A stretch of 64,000 bases of DNA from positions 30,581 through 94,580 of the forward strand of contig DATMBG010000035.1 in NCBI GenBank assembly GCA_035559535.1, written 5' to 3'. The position numbers and the translations under genes are program-made. A model generated the notes under the pieces. The model was not told the origin of the DNA. It did no database searches and saw only the letters and a list, made by a program, of their open reading frames with translations. The stretch is from Candidatus Limnocylindrales bacterium. GTDB taxonomy: Bacteria > Moduliflexota > Moduliflexia > Moduliflexales > JAUQPW01. Of this stretch, positions 8,029-15,389 are shown in pieces (position 1 is the stretch's first letter; each line of letters begins with the position of its first letter).

Positions 8029-8719
8029 TCCCCGGTCCCTTTCCTGAAGCTTCGGGAGAGGGGATTTTGATTGCTTTGAGCCCTTTGATTCCACGGATCT
8101 TAGCCAGCAAGCTCCGGGTTGCTTCTTTAATATCCTCCGCACCGACGACGGCAGAAACCACCGCCACCCCATCTGCACCGGCTCGCAGCACTTCTTCCAC
8201 ATTTCCATAATTAATTCCCCCGATGGCCACCACAGGAATTTTAACATGGGCTTTAATTTCGGCTAAAAGACGCGTGCCTATGGGAGCTCCTGCATCACTT
8301 TTTGTAGAGGTGGCAAAGATAGATCCTACCCCCAGATAACTGGCTCCTTCTTCTTCAGCCCGGAGGGCTTCTTCCAGGGTTCCTGCCGAAGCACCGATAA
8401 TGGCATGGGGGCCAAGGATTTTTCTGGCCAGATGAACCGGCATATCTTCCGGACCTACATGAACGCCATCGGCCTCTACGGCCAGGGCAATATCAACCCG
8501 ATCGTTGATAATCAGAACAACGCCCTTTTCCCGGGTTAAGCGTCGAAGTTGTTGGCCGATATCGATCAATTGACGAGAATTAGCTTCCTTATCCCGAAGC
8601 TGAATGACCGGAGCCCCTCCTTCTATGGCTTCCCGAACCACATCCAGATGCGAGCGGCCTTTGGCTAATCTCTTATCAGTTAACACATGTAAATCCATCT
8701 TCTGTAAACTCGGGTTCAT
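8012..8719 (-). CDS. thiE: Thiamine-phosphate synthase, paralogue 1
   Basis: Joins HMP-PP and thiazole phosphate to give thiamine phosphate. TIM-barrel of 235 residues, with a C-terminal tail of about 25 residues beyond the usual end. Visible motifs are VIQLRDKEA (Arg and Lys for the pyrophosphate), INDRVDIALA (Asn-Asp), ADGVHVGPEDMP, a serine in GASAGT, GSIFATSTKSDAG (Thr and Lys) and VVAIGGI followed by GADGVAVVSA. All expected catalytic positions look present. The tail (ending TYAPG) is read from the closing stem of structured element copy 2, so the gene may have been extended when that element appeared. A second paralogue lies at 9592-10239. Confidence 0.92.
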   Translation of the reverse strand: MNPSLQKMDLHVLTDKRLAKGRSHLDVVREAIEGGAPVIQLRDKEANSRQLIDIGQQLRRLTREKGVVLIINDRVDIALAVEADGVHVGPEDMPVHLARKILGPHAIIGASAGTLEEALRAEEEGASYLGVGSIFATSTKSDAGAPIGTRLLAEIKAHVKIPVVAIGGINYGNVEEVLRAGADGVAVVSAVVGAEDIKEATRSLLAKIRGIKGLKAIKIPSPEASGKGPGTYAPG

Positions 8720-8750
8720 AGACCTGGGGCAGAAATCGACAGGCCGGTCG

Positions 8751-9548
8751 TTATCTCCACGGTTCCAGGCTTACCGTCCTCCCCTCCTTATGTTTTACCC
8801 GCCAGGGTAAGCAGATTCTTTCCAGAACTGTAACCAAAGCAAAAAGTCCCACACCTAAAATAGAAAGAACTACGATAGCTGCAAAGAGAAGGTCGGTACG
8901 GAGCTGGGCATTGGATCTCTTCATGAGAAATCCCAGACCGACATCCGATCCCACCCATTCTCCAAAAACGGCTCCAATGACGCTTACGGCTATGGCTACC
9001 CGTATCCCTGAGAAAATAAAAGGGAGGGCAGCAGGAAATCGAATCTTACGGAATAACTGCCAGGAAGTCGCTTTCAAAGTTTGCATCAGATTAAGTAACT
9101 CCACATCTACCGATCTTAATCCATCCACCGTATTCACGACTAAGGGAAAAAACGCAATAATAGCGGCCATAACCACCTTGGGTATCAGCCCGTACCCAAA
9201 CCAGATGATCAGCAGGGGGGCTATGGCAAAAACGGGGATGGTTTGAGAGGCAATGATGAGGGGATAGAGAACTTTCTCCAGAACCCGGGAATAGACAATG
9301 GCAATGGCAAGGGCGAGACCGATTACAAAAGCCAGGAAAAAACCTGCCATTATTTCCCCTAGCGTAATCCAGGTATGCTGTAACAACATATCTGAAGATT
9401 CCCCCATCACTTTGAGAATTCTGGTGGGGGAGGGGAGAATATAGGGAGGGATTTTAAAGATTTTTACGTAAGCCTCCCAACTTACCAGCAGTAAAGCGAA
9501 GAGGGTCCCTGGAGCCAGATAAGAAATCAAAAACTTTCTCACCAACAT
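8751..9548 (-). CDS. thiX: ABC transporter permease, ThiX/SsuC-like
   Basis: Inner-membrane permease of the BPD_transp_1 family with about six membrane helices. The ATPase-contact EAA loop is clear (TLKATSWQLFRKIRFPAALP, then FSGIR). It sits among thiamine genes between the two thiE paralogues and pairs logically with the ATPase at 11476-12384 and the binding protein at 5558-6571 for pyrimidine-precursor uptake. The ATG at 9548 is taken as start; an in-frame GTG four codons upstream is possible. The substrate is inferred from context and could not be told from an alkanesulfonate-type permease by sequence alone. Confidence 0.82.
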   Translation of the reverse strand: MLVRKFLISYLAPGTLFALLLVSWEAYVKIFKIPPYILPSPTRILKVMGESSDMLLQHTWITLGEIMAGFFLAFVIGLALAIAIVYSRVLEKVLYPLIIASQTIPVFAIAPLLIIWFGYGLIPKVVMAAIIAFFPLVVNTVDGLRSVDVELLNLMQTLKATSWQLFRKIRFPAALPFIFSGIRVAIAVSVIGAVFGEWVGSDVGLGFLMKRSNAQLRTDLLFAAIVVLSILGVGLFALVTVLERICLPWRVKHKEGRTVSLEPWR

Positions 9549-9591
9549 CTCTTCTTTCACCTATTAAATGGATACAAATCCTATAACTCCC

Positions 9592-10239
9592 CTAGGATTT
9601 TGCAATTTCGCGCCGTTGCGATAAAACAACCTCGGTTAATTCTTTAGCCGCCTGGTAGACATCCGATGCACAGAGTATGGCAGAGATAACACTAATCCCA
9701 TCGGCTCCGGCCAGCAGAACTTCTCGGACAGAGTCTTTCTTAATTCCTCCCAATCCGAGAATAGGAACAGAAATAAACTTTCGCACCTCTTTTAAGGCCT
9801 CGAGACCCACAGGTTTTCCATAGGGAGCCTTGGAGGGAGTAAAGAAAAGAGGGCCAAAAGTAATAAAATCGACACCTGAGTCTTGAGCCTGTAGAGCTTC
9901 TTGAAGATTATGGGTCGAAACGCCCAGCAGTTTGTTTCCTATCAAACGCCGAACCACATGGGGAGGCAGACTTTGCTGCCCCAGATGAACTCCATCGGCC
10001 TCTATGGCCAGGGCCACATCCACTCGATCATTAATAAAGAGCTTTACACCGGCCATCTCGGTTAATTTTCGAACCTCCTGGGCCAGAGTATATAACTCCC
10101 TGGCAGACAGATCCTTTTCCCTCAACTGAATAGCTCGAACCCCTCCCCGAATAGCCTCCTCCAATACAGTAAGTAGATTCCTCCCCAGGGTCTGATGCCG
10201 GTCTGTGATTAAGTATAGAGATAGCTCAGGGATCTTCAT
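9592..10239 (-). CDS. thiE: Thiamine-phosphate synthase-like protein, paralogue 2 (ThiE/TenI family)
   Basis: 215-residue TIM barrel with the ThiE motifs LYLITDRH, AIQLREKDL, INDRVDVALA, ADGVHLGQQSLP, GPLFFTPSKAPYG and ILGLGGI followed by GADGISVISA. It differs from paralogue 1 in the phosphate loop, where SK replaces TK and TH replaces AG after the conserved serine. It could be a second synthase or a TenI-like thiazole aromatase, which shares this fold; the retained INDR and QLREK motifs favour synthase. It lies directly after thiG, where tenI is also often found. Confidence 0.82.
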   Translation of the reverse strand: MKIPELSLYLITDRHQTLGRNLLTVLEEAIRGGVRAIQLREKDLSARELYTLAQEVRKLTEMAGVKLFINDRVDVALAIEADGVHLGQQSLPPHVVRRLIGNKLLGVSTHNLQEALQAQDSGVDFITFGPLFFTPSKAPYGKPVGLEALKEVRKFISVPILGLGGIKKDSVREVLLAGADGISVISAILCASDVYQAAKELTEVVLSQRREIAKS

Positions 10240-10240
10240 T

Positions 10241-10358
10241 TAAGGATGGAGGTATGGGAGTGTGGGAGTATAGAAGTGTAGGAGGATTCCCCCACACTCC
10301 CATACCCCCATACCCCCACACCCCCATACCTCCACACTCCCACACTCCCATACCTCCA
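10241..10358. repeat. Short-word inverted repeat (gtgtgggagtatgg type)
   Basis: The whole thiG-thiE gap is built from degenerate GGTATGGGAGTGTGGGAG words followed by their complement (CCCCACACTCCCATACC words), able to form a long imperfect hairpin. Similar stretches occur near 11.2, 32.2, 34.8 and 58.4 kb. Confidence 0.7.
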
Positions 10359-11138
10359 TTATTCTAGCATCCCTTCCAGAGGGCTGCTGGCGGTAGCATA
10401 CAATTTCTTGGGGATTCTACCGGCCAGATAAGCCAGACGGCCCGCCCGAACTGCGTAATTCATGGCTTCTGCCATTTTAACTGGATCCTTGGCCTCTGCG
10501 ATCCCTGTATTCATGAGTACTCCGTCCACACCTAACTCCATGGCAATAGCTGCATCTGAAGCAGTTCCTACTCCGGCATCTACAATGACAGGTACAGAGA
10601 CCATTTCCAGGATAATTTTGATATTATAAGGATTACGAATTCCCAATCCGGACCCGATCGGCGCTCCAAGGGGCATTACAGCCGCAGCACCGGCATCCTC
10701 AAGTTTCTTAGCCATGACCGGATCATCGTTGGTGTAAGGGAGAACCACAAAACCTTCTTTAGCCAGGGTTTCCGTTGCCTTCAGAAGACCTATATTATCG
10801 GGAAATAAGGTTTTTTGGTCTCCAATAACCTCCAATTTAATGAGATTGGAAAAGCCGGCCTCTCTGGCAAGTCGAGCGGTACGAATGGCTTCTTCCGCCG
10901 TATAGCAACCGGCCGTATTCGGCAACAGGGTGTACTTTTTCAAATCAATATAATCCAGCAGAGAAGGTTGAGATTTATCGAACAGATTAACCCGCCTTAC
11001 GGCCACCGTCACAATTTCTGCGCCGGACTTTTCAAGGGCTTCCCTCATAATCTCAAAAGAGGGATACTTTCCCGTTCCAACAATGAGACGGGATCTATAA
11101 GCTTTACCTGCAATAATCAGATGATCGTTTTCTAACAT
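10359..11138 (-). CDS. thiG: Thiazole synthase
   Basis: Makes the thiazole phosphate moiety from deoxyxylulose phosphate, ThiS thiocarboxylate and dehydroglycine (from the adjacent glycine oxidase ThiO). TIM-barrel protein with [36 protein letters not shown], the Schiff-base lysine segment [22 protein letters not shown] and [20 protein letters not shown]. The start at 11138 gives [12 protein letters not shown], the expected N-terminus; an upstream in-frame ATG at 11213 would add 25 residues read from the repeat and is rejected. No strong ribosome-binding site is visible. Confidence 0.95.
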   Translation of the reverse strand: MLENDHLIIAGKAYRSRLIVGTGKYPSFEIMREALEKSGAEIVTVAVRRVNLFDKSQPSLLDYIDLKKYTLLPNTAGCYTAEEAIRTARLAREAGFSNLIKLEVIGDQKTLFPDNIGLLKATETLAKEGFVVLPYTNDDPVMAKKLEDAGAAAVMPLGAPIGSGLGIRNPYNIKIILEMVSVPVIVDAGVGTASDAAIAMELGVDGVLMNTGIAEAKDPVKMAEAMNYAVRAGRLAYLAGRIPKKLYATASSPLEGMLE

Positions 11139-11149
11139 ATAAAAATAGA

Positions 11150-11256
11150 TGGTATGGGGGTGTGGAGGTGTGGGAGTAGGGAAGTAGGGGAATATAGGAA
11201 AACATACTCCCATACCCCCACACTCCCAGTACGGGCGACCGGCCGGTCGCCCCTAC
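11150..11256. repeat. Short-word inverted repeat plus GTACGGGCG palindrome
   Basis: A run of GTGTGGGAG-like words is followed by CCCCCACACTCCC, then by a separate palindrome at about 11229-11255 (GTACGGGCGACCGG / CCGGTCGCCCCTAC). A cousin of the second palindrome lies at 61197-61226. Confidence 0.65.
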
Positions 11257-11278
11257 ACACCCCCATACTTTCCTTTAT

Positions 11279-11479
11279 TTATCCTCCCCCGACAAATTGA
11301 ACCAGCTCCAATTTATCTCCTTCCTTAAGGGTCTGGTGTTCGTAGGCGCTTTTAGGTACAATTTGCAAATTATGTTCGACGGCAACGACGCGTTTATCCA
11401 CCTGAAGATATTGGAGCAGTTGGAGAATCGTGATATCGGATGGAACTTCTCGTTCCTCTCCGTTAATAATCACTTTCAT
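11279..11479 (-). CDS. thiS: Sulfur carrier protein ThiS
   Basis: 66-residue ubiquitin-like carrier that delivers sulfur to ThiG as a C-terminal thiocarboxylate. The C-terminus is the diagnostic Gly-Gly (QFVGGG, with one extra glycine), and the N-terminus MKVIINGEEREV is typical. Its ATG overlaps the stop of the ATPase gene (ATGA), and thiG follows about 140 bp downstream. The adenylating enzyme ThiF is not in this window and must be encoded elsewhere or replaced by MoeB. Confidence 0.93.
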   Translation of the reverse strand: MKVIINGEEREVPSDITILQLLQYLQVDKRVVAVEHNLQIVPKSAYEHQTLKEGDKLELVQFVGGG

Positions 11480-12384
11480 AACCGTTTATCCGTTGTAGAT
11501 TGTCTTGTGGTTCGTTGTGGACTATCCGTCAGGGGTTGCTGGGGAGGGTTCGAAACGGAGTCAGGCAACCCTACGGATGATGGACAACGGACGACAGACA
11601 TTTCTTCAAAGGCCTTTAGACTTTCCTCTTGGATAAGGTCCATCAGGATACGTTTTATACCCACGAAAGGAGCTGAGGTAACCAGATGGGGATCCCGGGG
11701 TCTGGGAAGGGGAACGGAAAGTTCTGCTTTAATCGTTCCTGGTCTGGCCGTCATTACATAAATTCGGTCGGATAAAAAGATCGCCTCTTCGATATCGTGG
11801 GTTACAAAGAGGATGGTTTTTCGGAATTCTTCCCAGACTTTCAACAAGAACTGCTGCATGATAGATCGGGTCATGGCGTCCAAAGCTCCGAAGGGCTCAT
11901 CCAACAACATGATATCTTTTTTAAAGAGGATTGTACGCATGAGAGCGGCTCGTTGTCGCATGCCACCCGACAAGGAATCCGGGTAATTTTTCTCAAACCC
12001 TGCCAGTCCGAAATTTGGAAAGAGGGCCAGGGCTTCTTTCCGGGCCATGCTTTTTTTTATCCCTTGAATCTCAAGACCCAGAATGACATTATCCAAAATG
12101 GTTCTCCAGGGTAACAAGAGATCCTTCTGGGGCATATAGGCTGAAAAGCCGCGTCTATCTTCCCTGCGTTCTCCGTCCAGATAAATTTCACCCTCTTCAT
12201 CGGGTTGGAGGAGACCAGCGATAATGTTAAAGAGGGTACTTTTTCCGCATCCACTGGGACCTACTAAACTAACAAATTCACCTTCCCTTACGTACAGGTT
12301 AACCTTTTGGAGCGCTGTAACCGGACCTGGAGAGAAGGTTTTACTCACGTTAACCACCTGAACTTTAAAGGGCGCCTTCCTCAT
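11476..12384 (-). CDS. thiZ: ABC transporter ATPase, ThiZ/SsuB-like, with repeat-derived tail
   Basis: Energises uptake with the ThiX-like permease and ThiY-like binding protein. It has Walker A GPSGCGKST (near 42-50), a Q-loop at YMPQKDLLLPW, signature LSGGMRQR, Walker B IMLLDEPFGALD and the switch histidine in FVTHD. The family normally ends near residue 260. The last 40 or so residues (from about SVVRCPSS, rich in Pro, Ser and Thr) are read from a gap-type inverted repeat (about 11480-11600), so the reading frame appears to have absorbed that repeat before overlapping thiS by ATGA. Its start also overlaps thiO by 4 bp. Confidence 0.88.
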   Translation of the reverse strand: MRKAPFKVQVVNVSKTFSPGPVTALQKVNLYVREGEFVSLVGPSGCGKSTLFNIIAGLLQPDEEGEIYLDGERREDRRGFSAYMPQKDLLLPWRTILDNVILGLEIQGIKKSMARKEALALFPNFGLAGFEKNYPDSLSGGMRQRAALMRTILFKKDIMLLDEPFGALDAMTRSIMQQFLLKVWEEFRKTILFVTHDIEEAIFLSDRIYVMTARPGTIKAELSVPLPRPRDPHLVTSAPFVGIKRILMDLIQEESLKAFEEMSVVRCPSSVGLPDSVSNPPQQPLTDSPQRTTRQSTTDKRL

Positions 12385-13496
12385 ATCGCAAACCGTTTTG
12401 GGCTAAAAGGCTCCAGAGAGAGGGAAGTTTTCCCATCTACAATGAGTTCCTGAATGAGCTTTCCGGTTATAGGAGTTAAAAGGATTCCCTGCCGAAAATG
12501 ACCTGTGGCTACAATCACATTTTCCATTTCAGGGATAGGCCCCAAAATGGGAAGTAAATCCCGGCAGTAGGGTCGTAACCCGGCCCAGGTTCTTGTCAGG
12601 GGTTTACTGGCCAGGGAGGGAACCATCTCAAGAGCCGCACGGATCAATGTTTCTACACCTTCCAAAGTAACCTGTTTATCATATCCTACAAATTCCACCG
12701 TAGCGCCGATCAGCAAATCTCCTCCCAGGCGAGGAACCAGATAAACCTTTCGAGAGGAGACAACATGATGAAGGAGAGGAGGAAAAACCGTTGTTGCTAC
12801 CATCTGTCCTTTAGCCGGTTCGACCGGAAGGGGATAGGTTAAAAGAGAGCCTATCTGATTAGACCAACACCCGGTTGCAATAACTATGGTATGGCCTCGA
12901 ATGATTTCATCATAAGCCTGAACTCCGGTGATCCGAGAATTCTCCTTGAGAACGGCCGTGACCGGTTTCCCTACCATGAACTCGGCTCCAAGCTGGAGGG
13001 CACCTCGGGCCAAAGCTTCTACCAGTCGAGGATTATTTACATGACAATCCTTTGAAAAGAAGAGAGCTCCACGTATTGTTTTAGATAAAGCAGGTTCTCT
13101 TTCCAATACTTCTTCAGAAGTAAGAAGTTCTGTAGCCAGTCCCACCTCTTTTTGAAAGGGATGGAGGTACCGACCTTCCTTTTCATCATCTTCATCCAAA
13201 AAAAGTTCCAATGTTCCGTAGTGTAGCAACTCGATATCAACACCTGTAAGGTCTTTCAGCTCTTCAGATAAGGTGGAATAAAGCTGATAGCTTGCGATAC
13301 TGAGATCAAAGTACGGTCGATGACCGGCAGGATCATATCGTGGGGATAGCATTCCTGCTGCTGCAGAGGATGCCTCGCATCCGGGTTGTGTTTTTTCAAT
13401 CACAACCACCTTGACTTTTGATTTAGCCAACTGATAGGCGATACAGCATCCAATAGCTCCCGCTCCTATAACGATAACATCGGTTGTCTTAGACAA
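12381..13496 (-). CDS. thiO: Glycine oxidase
   Basis: FAD-dependent oxidase that converts glycine to the imine used by ThiG in thiazole formation. 371 residues, with the N-terminal dinucleotide site VIVIGAGAIGCCIAYQLA (near 7-24), the DAO-family segment SSAAAGMLSPRYD, substrate-domain motif VEPAKGQMV and the C-terminal RPYCRDLLPILGPI and ATGHFRQGILLTP motifs. Its stop overlaps the ATPase start. Presence of ThiO rather than ThiH implies an oxygen-dependent thiazole route, which suggests at least some aerobic life. Confidence 0.93.
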   Translation of the reverse strand: MSKTTDVIVIGAGAIGCCIAYQLAKSKVKVVVIEKTQPGCEASSAAAGMLSPRYDPAGHRPYFDLSIASYQLYSTLSEELKDLTGVDIELLHYGTLELFLDEDDEKEGRYLHPFQKEVGLATELLTSEEVLEREPALSKTIRGALFFSKDCHVNNPRLVEALARGALQLGAEFMVGKPVTAVLKENSRITGVQAYDEIIRGHTIVIATGCWSNQIGSLLTYPLPVEPAKGQMVATTVFPPLLHHVVSSRKVYLVPRLGGDLLIGATVEFVGYDKQVTLEGVETLIRAALEMVPSLASKPLTRTWAGLRPYCRDLLPILGPIPEMENVIVATGHFRQGILLTPITGKLIQELIVDGKTSLSLEPFSPKRFAI

Positions 13497-13504
13497 TTTA
13501 ATCC

Positions 13505-13562
13505 CTGTGTCGTTGCCCGTTGTCCGTGGTTTATACTGTCAACCATGAACAACGGCCTACAG
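13505..13562. repeat. Short-word inverted repeat (acaacgga type)
   Basis: CGTTGCCCGTTGTCCGTGG on the left and AACCATGAACAACGGCC on the right fill the thiD-thiO gap as an imperfect hairpin. Confidence 0.55.
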
Positions 13563-13563
13563 A

Positions 13564-14364
13564 CTATTTATACTGAATCCAGGCCAGATGATTGGTAGGC
13601 CCGTGTCCTTTTCCAATATCCAGAGAATAACGAATCGCCAGTGTTACATACTCTTTCGCTATCCGAACGGCTTCTTTTACGTCCTTACCTTTAGCCAATT
13701 CTGCCGTGATAGCAGCCGAGAAAGTACAACCGGTTCCATGGATATTTCGGGTTTGAATACGCTCCGCTCTATAGTAAGAGAATTCCTGTCCATCATAGAA
13801 AACATCCACCGCTTCTCCATTTCGATGGCCCCCTTTTACGATTACATTTCGGACCCCCTTCTCCCGGATGATCCGGGCTGCTTTCTCCATATCTTCCAGG
13901 GAAGTAATCTTCATATCGGCTAATACCTCGGCTTCTGGAATATTAGGGGTTACAATCAAGGCAAGGGGGATCAATTGATTTTGTAAAGCTTCCCGGGCAC
14001 TGGGTTGCAAAAGCGGGTCTCCACTTGCGGCCACCATAACCGGATCTACGACCAATCGATCTATGCCATATTCGACCACTTTACTACAAACCATTTCAAT
14101 GATCTCCCGGTTAGAGAGCATCCCGGTTTTGGCTGCATCGATTCCAATATCTGTGGCTATGGAGTCCAGTTGGGCTCCCACGAACTGCGGAGGAATATCC
14201 AGGATTCCTTGAACACCCAGGGTATTCTGGGCTGTGAGGGCGGTAATGGCCGTCATTCCGTAAACTCCCAGTGCCGTAAAAGTTTTAAGATCGGCCTGAA
14301 TCCCGGCACCTCCGCCCGAATCAGATCCTGCGATGGTTAAAGCTGTCTTAAGTTTTAGCGACAT
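13564..14364 (-). CDS. thiD: Hydroxymethylpyrimidine / phosphomethylpyrimidine kinase
   Basis: Phosphorylates HMP and HMP-P to the diphosphate used by ThiE. Ribokinase-fold protein of 266 residues with the diagnostic GSDSGGGAGIQADLKTF (near 13-29), DPVMVAASGDPLL, VTPNIPEAEVL, VIVKGGH and the catalytic NIHGTGCTFSAAI. First gene of the thiamine set, directly behind a TPP riboswitch and terminator. The terminator's T-run reaches almost to the ATG. Lack of a thiC gene next to it, with a pyrimidine-type transporter downstream, suggests salvage is important here. Confidence 0.95.
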   Translation of the reverse strand: MSLKLKTALTIAGSDSGGGAGIQADLKTFTALGVYGMTAITALTAQNTLGVQGILDIPPQFVGAQLDSIATDIGIDAAKTGMLSNREIIEMVCSKVVEYGIDRLVVDPVMVAASGDPLLQPSAREALQNQLIPLALIVTPNIPEAEVLADMKITSLEDMEKAARIIREKGVRNVIVKGGHRNGEAVDVFYDGQEFSYYRAERIQTRNIHGTGCTFSAAITAELAKGKDVKEAVRIAKEYVTLAIRYSLDIGKGHGPTNHLAWIQYK

Positions 14365-14370
14365 AAATAA

Positions 14371-14403
14371 AAAAGCCGTACCCCCTGGAAGGGAATACGG
14401 CTA
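14371..14403 (-). terminator. Riboswitch-coupled intrinsic terminator before thiD
   Basis: On the minus strand, GCCGTA-TT-CCC pairs with GGG-GG-TACGGC and is followed by TTTTTTATTT, ending at the thiD ATG (14364). This is the expected expression platform of the TPP aptamer about 90 nt upstream. With TPP bound, transcription should stop before thiD. Confidence 0.88.
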
Positions 14404-14489
14404 AATTTTTTAAAAAGAAAAGGTAGACTACTTCCTTATCAATCGTTAAGGTATACGTCCACGCGTTTCTCTATCTATAAAATCTTAAC

Positions 14490-14593
14490 CGCTTCCCTAC
14501 GCTGGTATTACCCAGATCAGGTTCAGAGGGTTTCCGGTTCCCAGGGAATTTCCCTTAAGAACCGAGTTCTCAGCCTTAAAAACTCCCCTAGCG
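14490..14593 (-). promoter_or_regulatory. TPP (THI-box) riboswitch aptamer
   Basis: The minus strand carries the invariant blocks GGCTGAGAACTC (pyrimidine-binding arm) and CCCTCTGAACCTGATCTGGG followed by TAATACCAGCGTAGGGAAG (pyrophosphate-binding arm), with an optional hairpin between them (GGTTCTTAAGGGAA / TTCCCTGGGAACC). It controls the thiD-led gene set in cis. Confidence 0.97.
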
Positions 14594-14603
14594 ATTTAAT
14601 TTA

Positions 14604-14632
14604 AATATACCTCTTTAAAGAAAAGCTGTCAA
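14604..14632 (-). promoter_or_regulatory. Sigma70-type promoter of the thiamine operon
   Basis: The minus strand reads TTGACA (14632-14627), 17 nt, TATATT (14609-14604). The predicted start near 14597 falls just before the TPP aptamer. Confidence 0.8.
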
Positions 14633-14672
14633 TCATTTAAATAATTACTTTCTTTTCCAGGCAAAATCCCCG

Positions 14673-15389
14673 TTATAGACTTATAAAACTTCCTTCCCCA
14701 TGAGCATCCAATCGAAGGAATTTCCGTTGGGTCTTCCAATCCGGGAGAATATAAAGAAGTTTCCTGGAATCTTCCCTATCCAGGGCGAGGACTTTTTCCA
14801 TGTGGAAATGACCCAAGATGATTCCGTCGTAGCCTTGATTAAAAAGGGACCTGGCGTATTCTTTACAAATCTCCATAGGAAAGTAGGATTTATGTTTTTG
14901 ATTGGTTTTCCTGAATTTTTTTTCCAGATAATGGGCCAGGGACAGGCCTATTCGGGAAGGTAAAAGCGTAAAACCTTTATAAAAGATACGATTCCTCGAA
15001 AGGGTCCGCCAAAGCCGATAGGGTCTATCTCGATAATTCAGCAAATCTCCATGGGAAAGATAAAACCTTTTTCCTCCGATCTGTTCTTCCAGGAAAGAGG
15101 AACTTACTTCTGTGAAAGGGGAGCCCCGATAGCTTTCCGAGAGGTAATAATCTCGATTCCCCTCCACATATTTGACGGTCACACCGGAAGCCGCGAGTTG
15201 TTGGAGGCCCCGGAGGATGGGTTCCTGATAAGGCAGGGCCATTTTTTTTGGACCCAACCACAGGTTAAAGAGATCTCCGAGAATATAGAGGGTTTGGGTA
15301 GATCCTTTAAGATGGTTGAGAAAGGTCAGGAAATCTTTGATTTCATCCGGGTCACCCTGGATATGGGCATCCGAGACACAAACGATCAT
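14673..15389 (-). CDS. lpxH: UDP-2,3-diacylglucosamine diphosphatase-like metallophosphoesterase
   Basis: Hydrolyses UDP-diacylglucosamine to lipid X in lipid A synthesis (if LpxH proper). 238 residues with the calcineurin-type metal motifs in order: SDAH (near 6-9), GDLFNLWLG, EGNRDYYL, SHGDLL and GHFHMEK. GNRD is the LpxH form of the GNHD motif. Its ATG overlaps the upstream dacB stop (ATGA), so both are co-transcribed with other envelope genes. An LpxH2/YbbF-type homologue of unknown substrate cannot be excluded. Confidence 0.85.
   Translation of the reverse strand: MIVCVSDAHIQGDPDEIKDFLTFLNHLKGSTQTLYILGDLFNLWLGPKKMALPYQEPILRGLQQLAASGVTVKYVEGNRDYYLSESYRGSPFTEVSSSFLEEQIGGKRFYLSHGDLLNYRDRPYRLWRTLSRNRIFYKGFTLLPSRIGLSLAHYLEKKFRKTNQKHKSYFPMEICKEYARSLFNQGYDGIILGHFHMEKVLALDREDSRKLLYILPDWKTQRKFLRLDAHGEGSFISL

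Noticed and set aside
7912..8247. Minus-strand open frame of 111 codons over structured element copy 2
   Set aside because: Overlaps thiE in another frame and the element; stop-free by base composition only.
11297..11761. Plus-strand open frame of 154 codons
   Set aside because: Runs across thiS, a gap repeat and the ATPase gene end; no plausible product.
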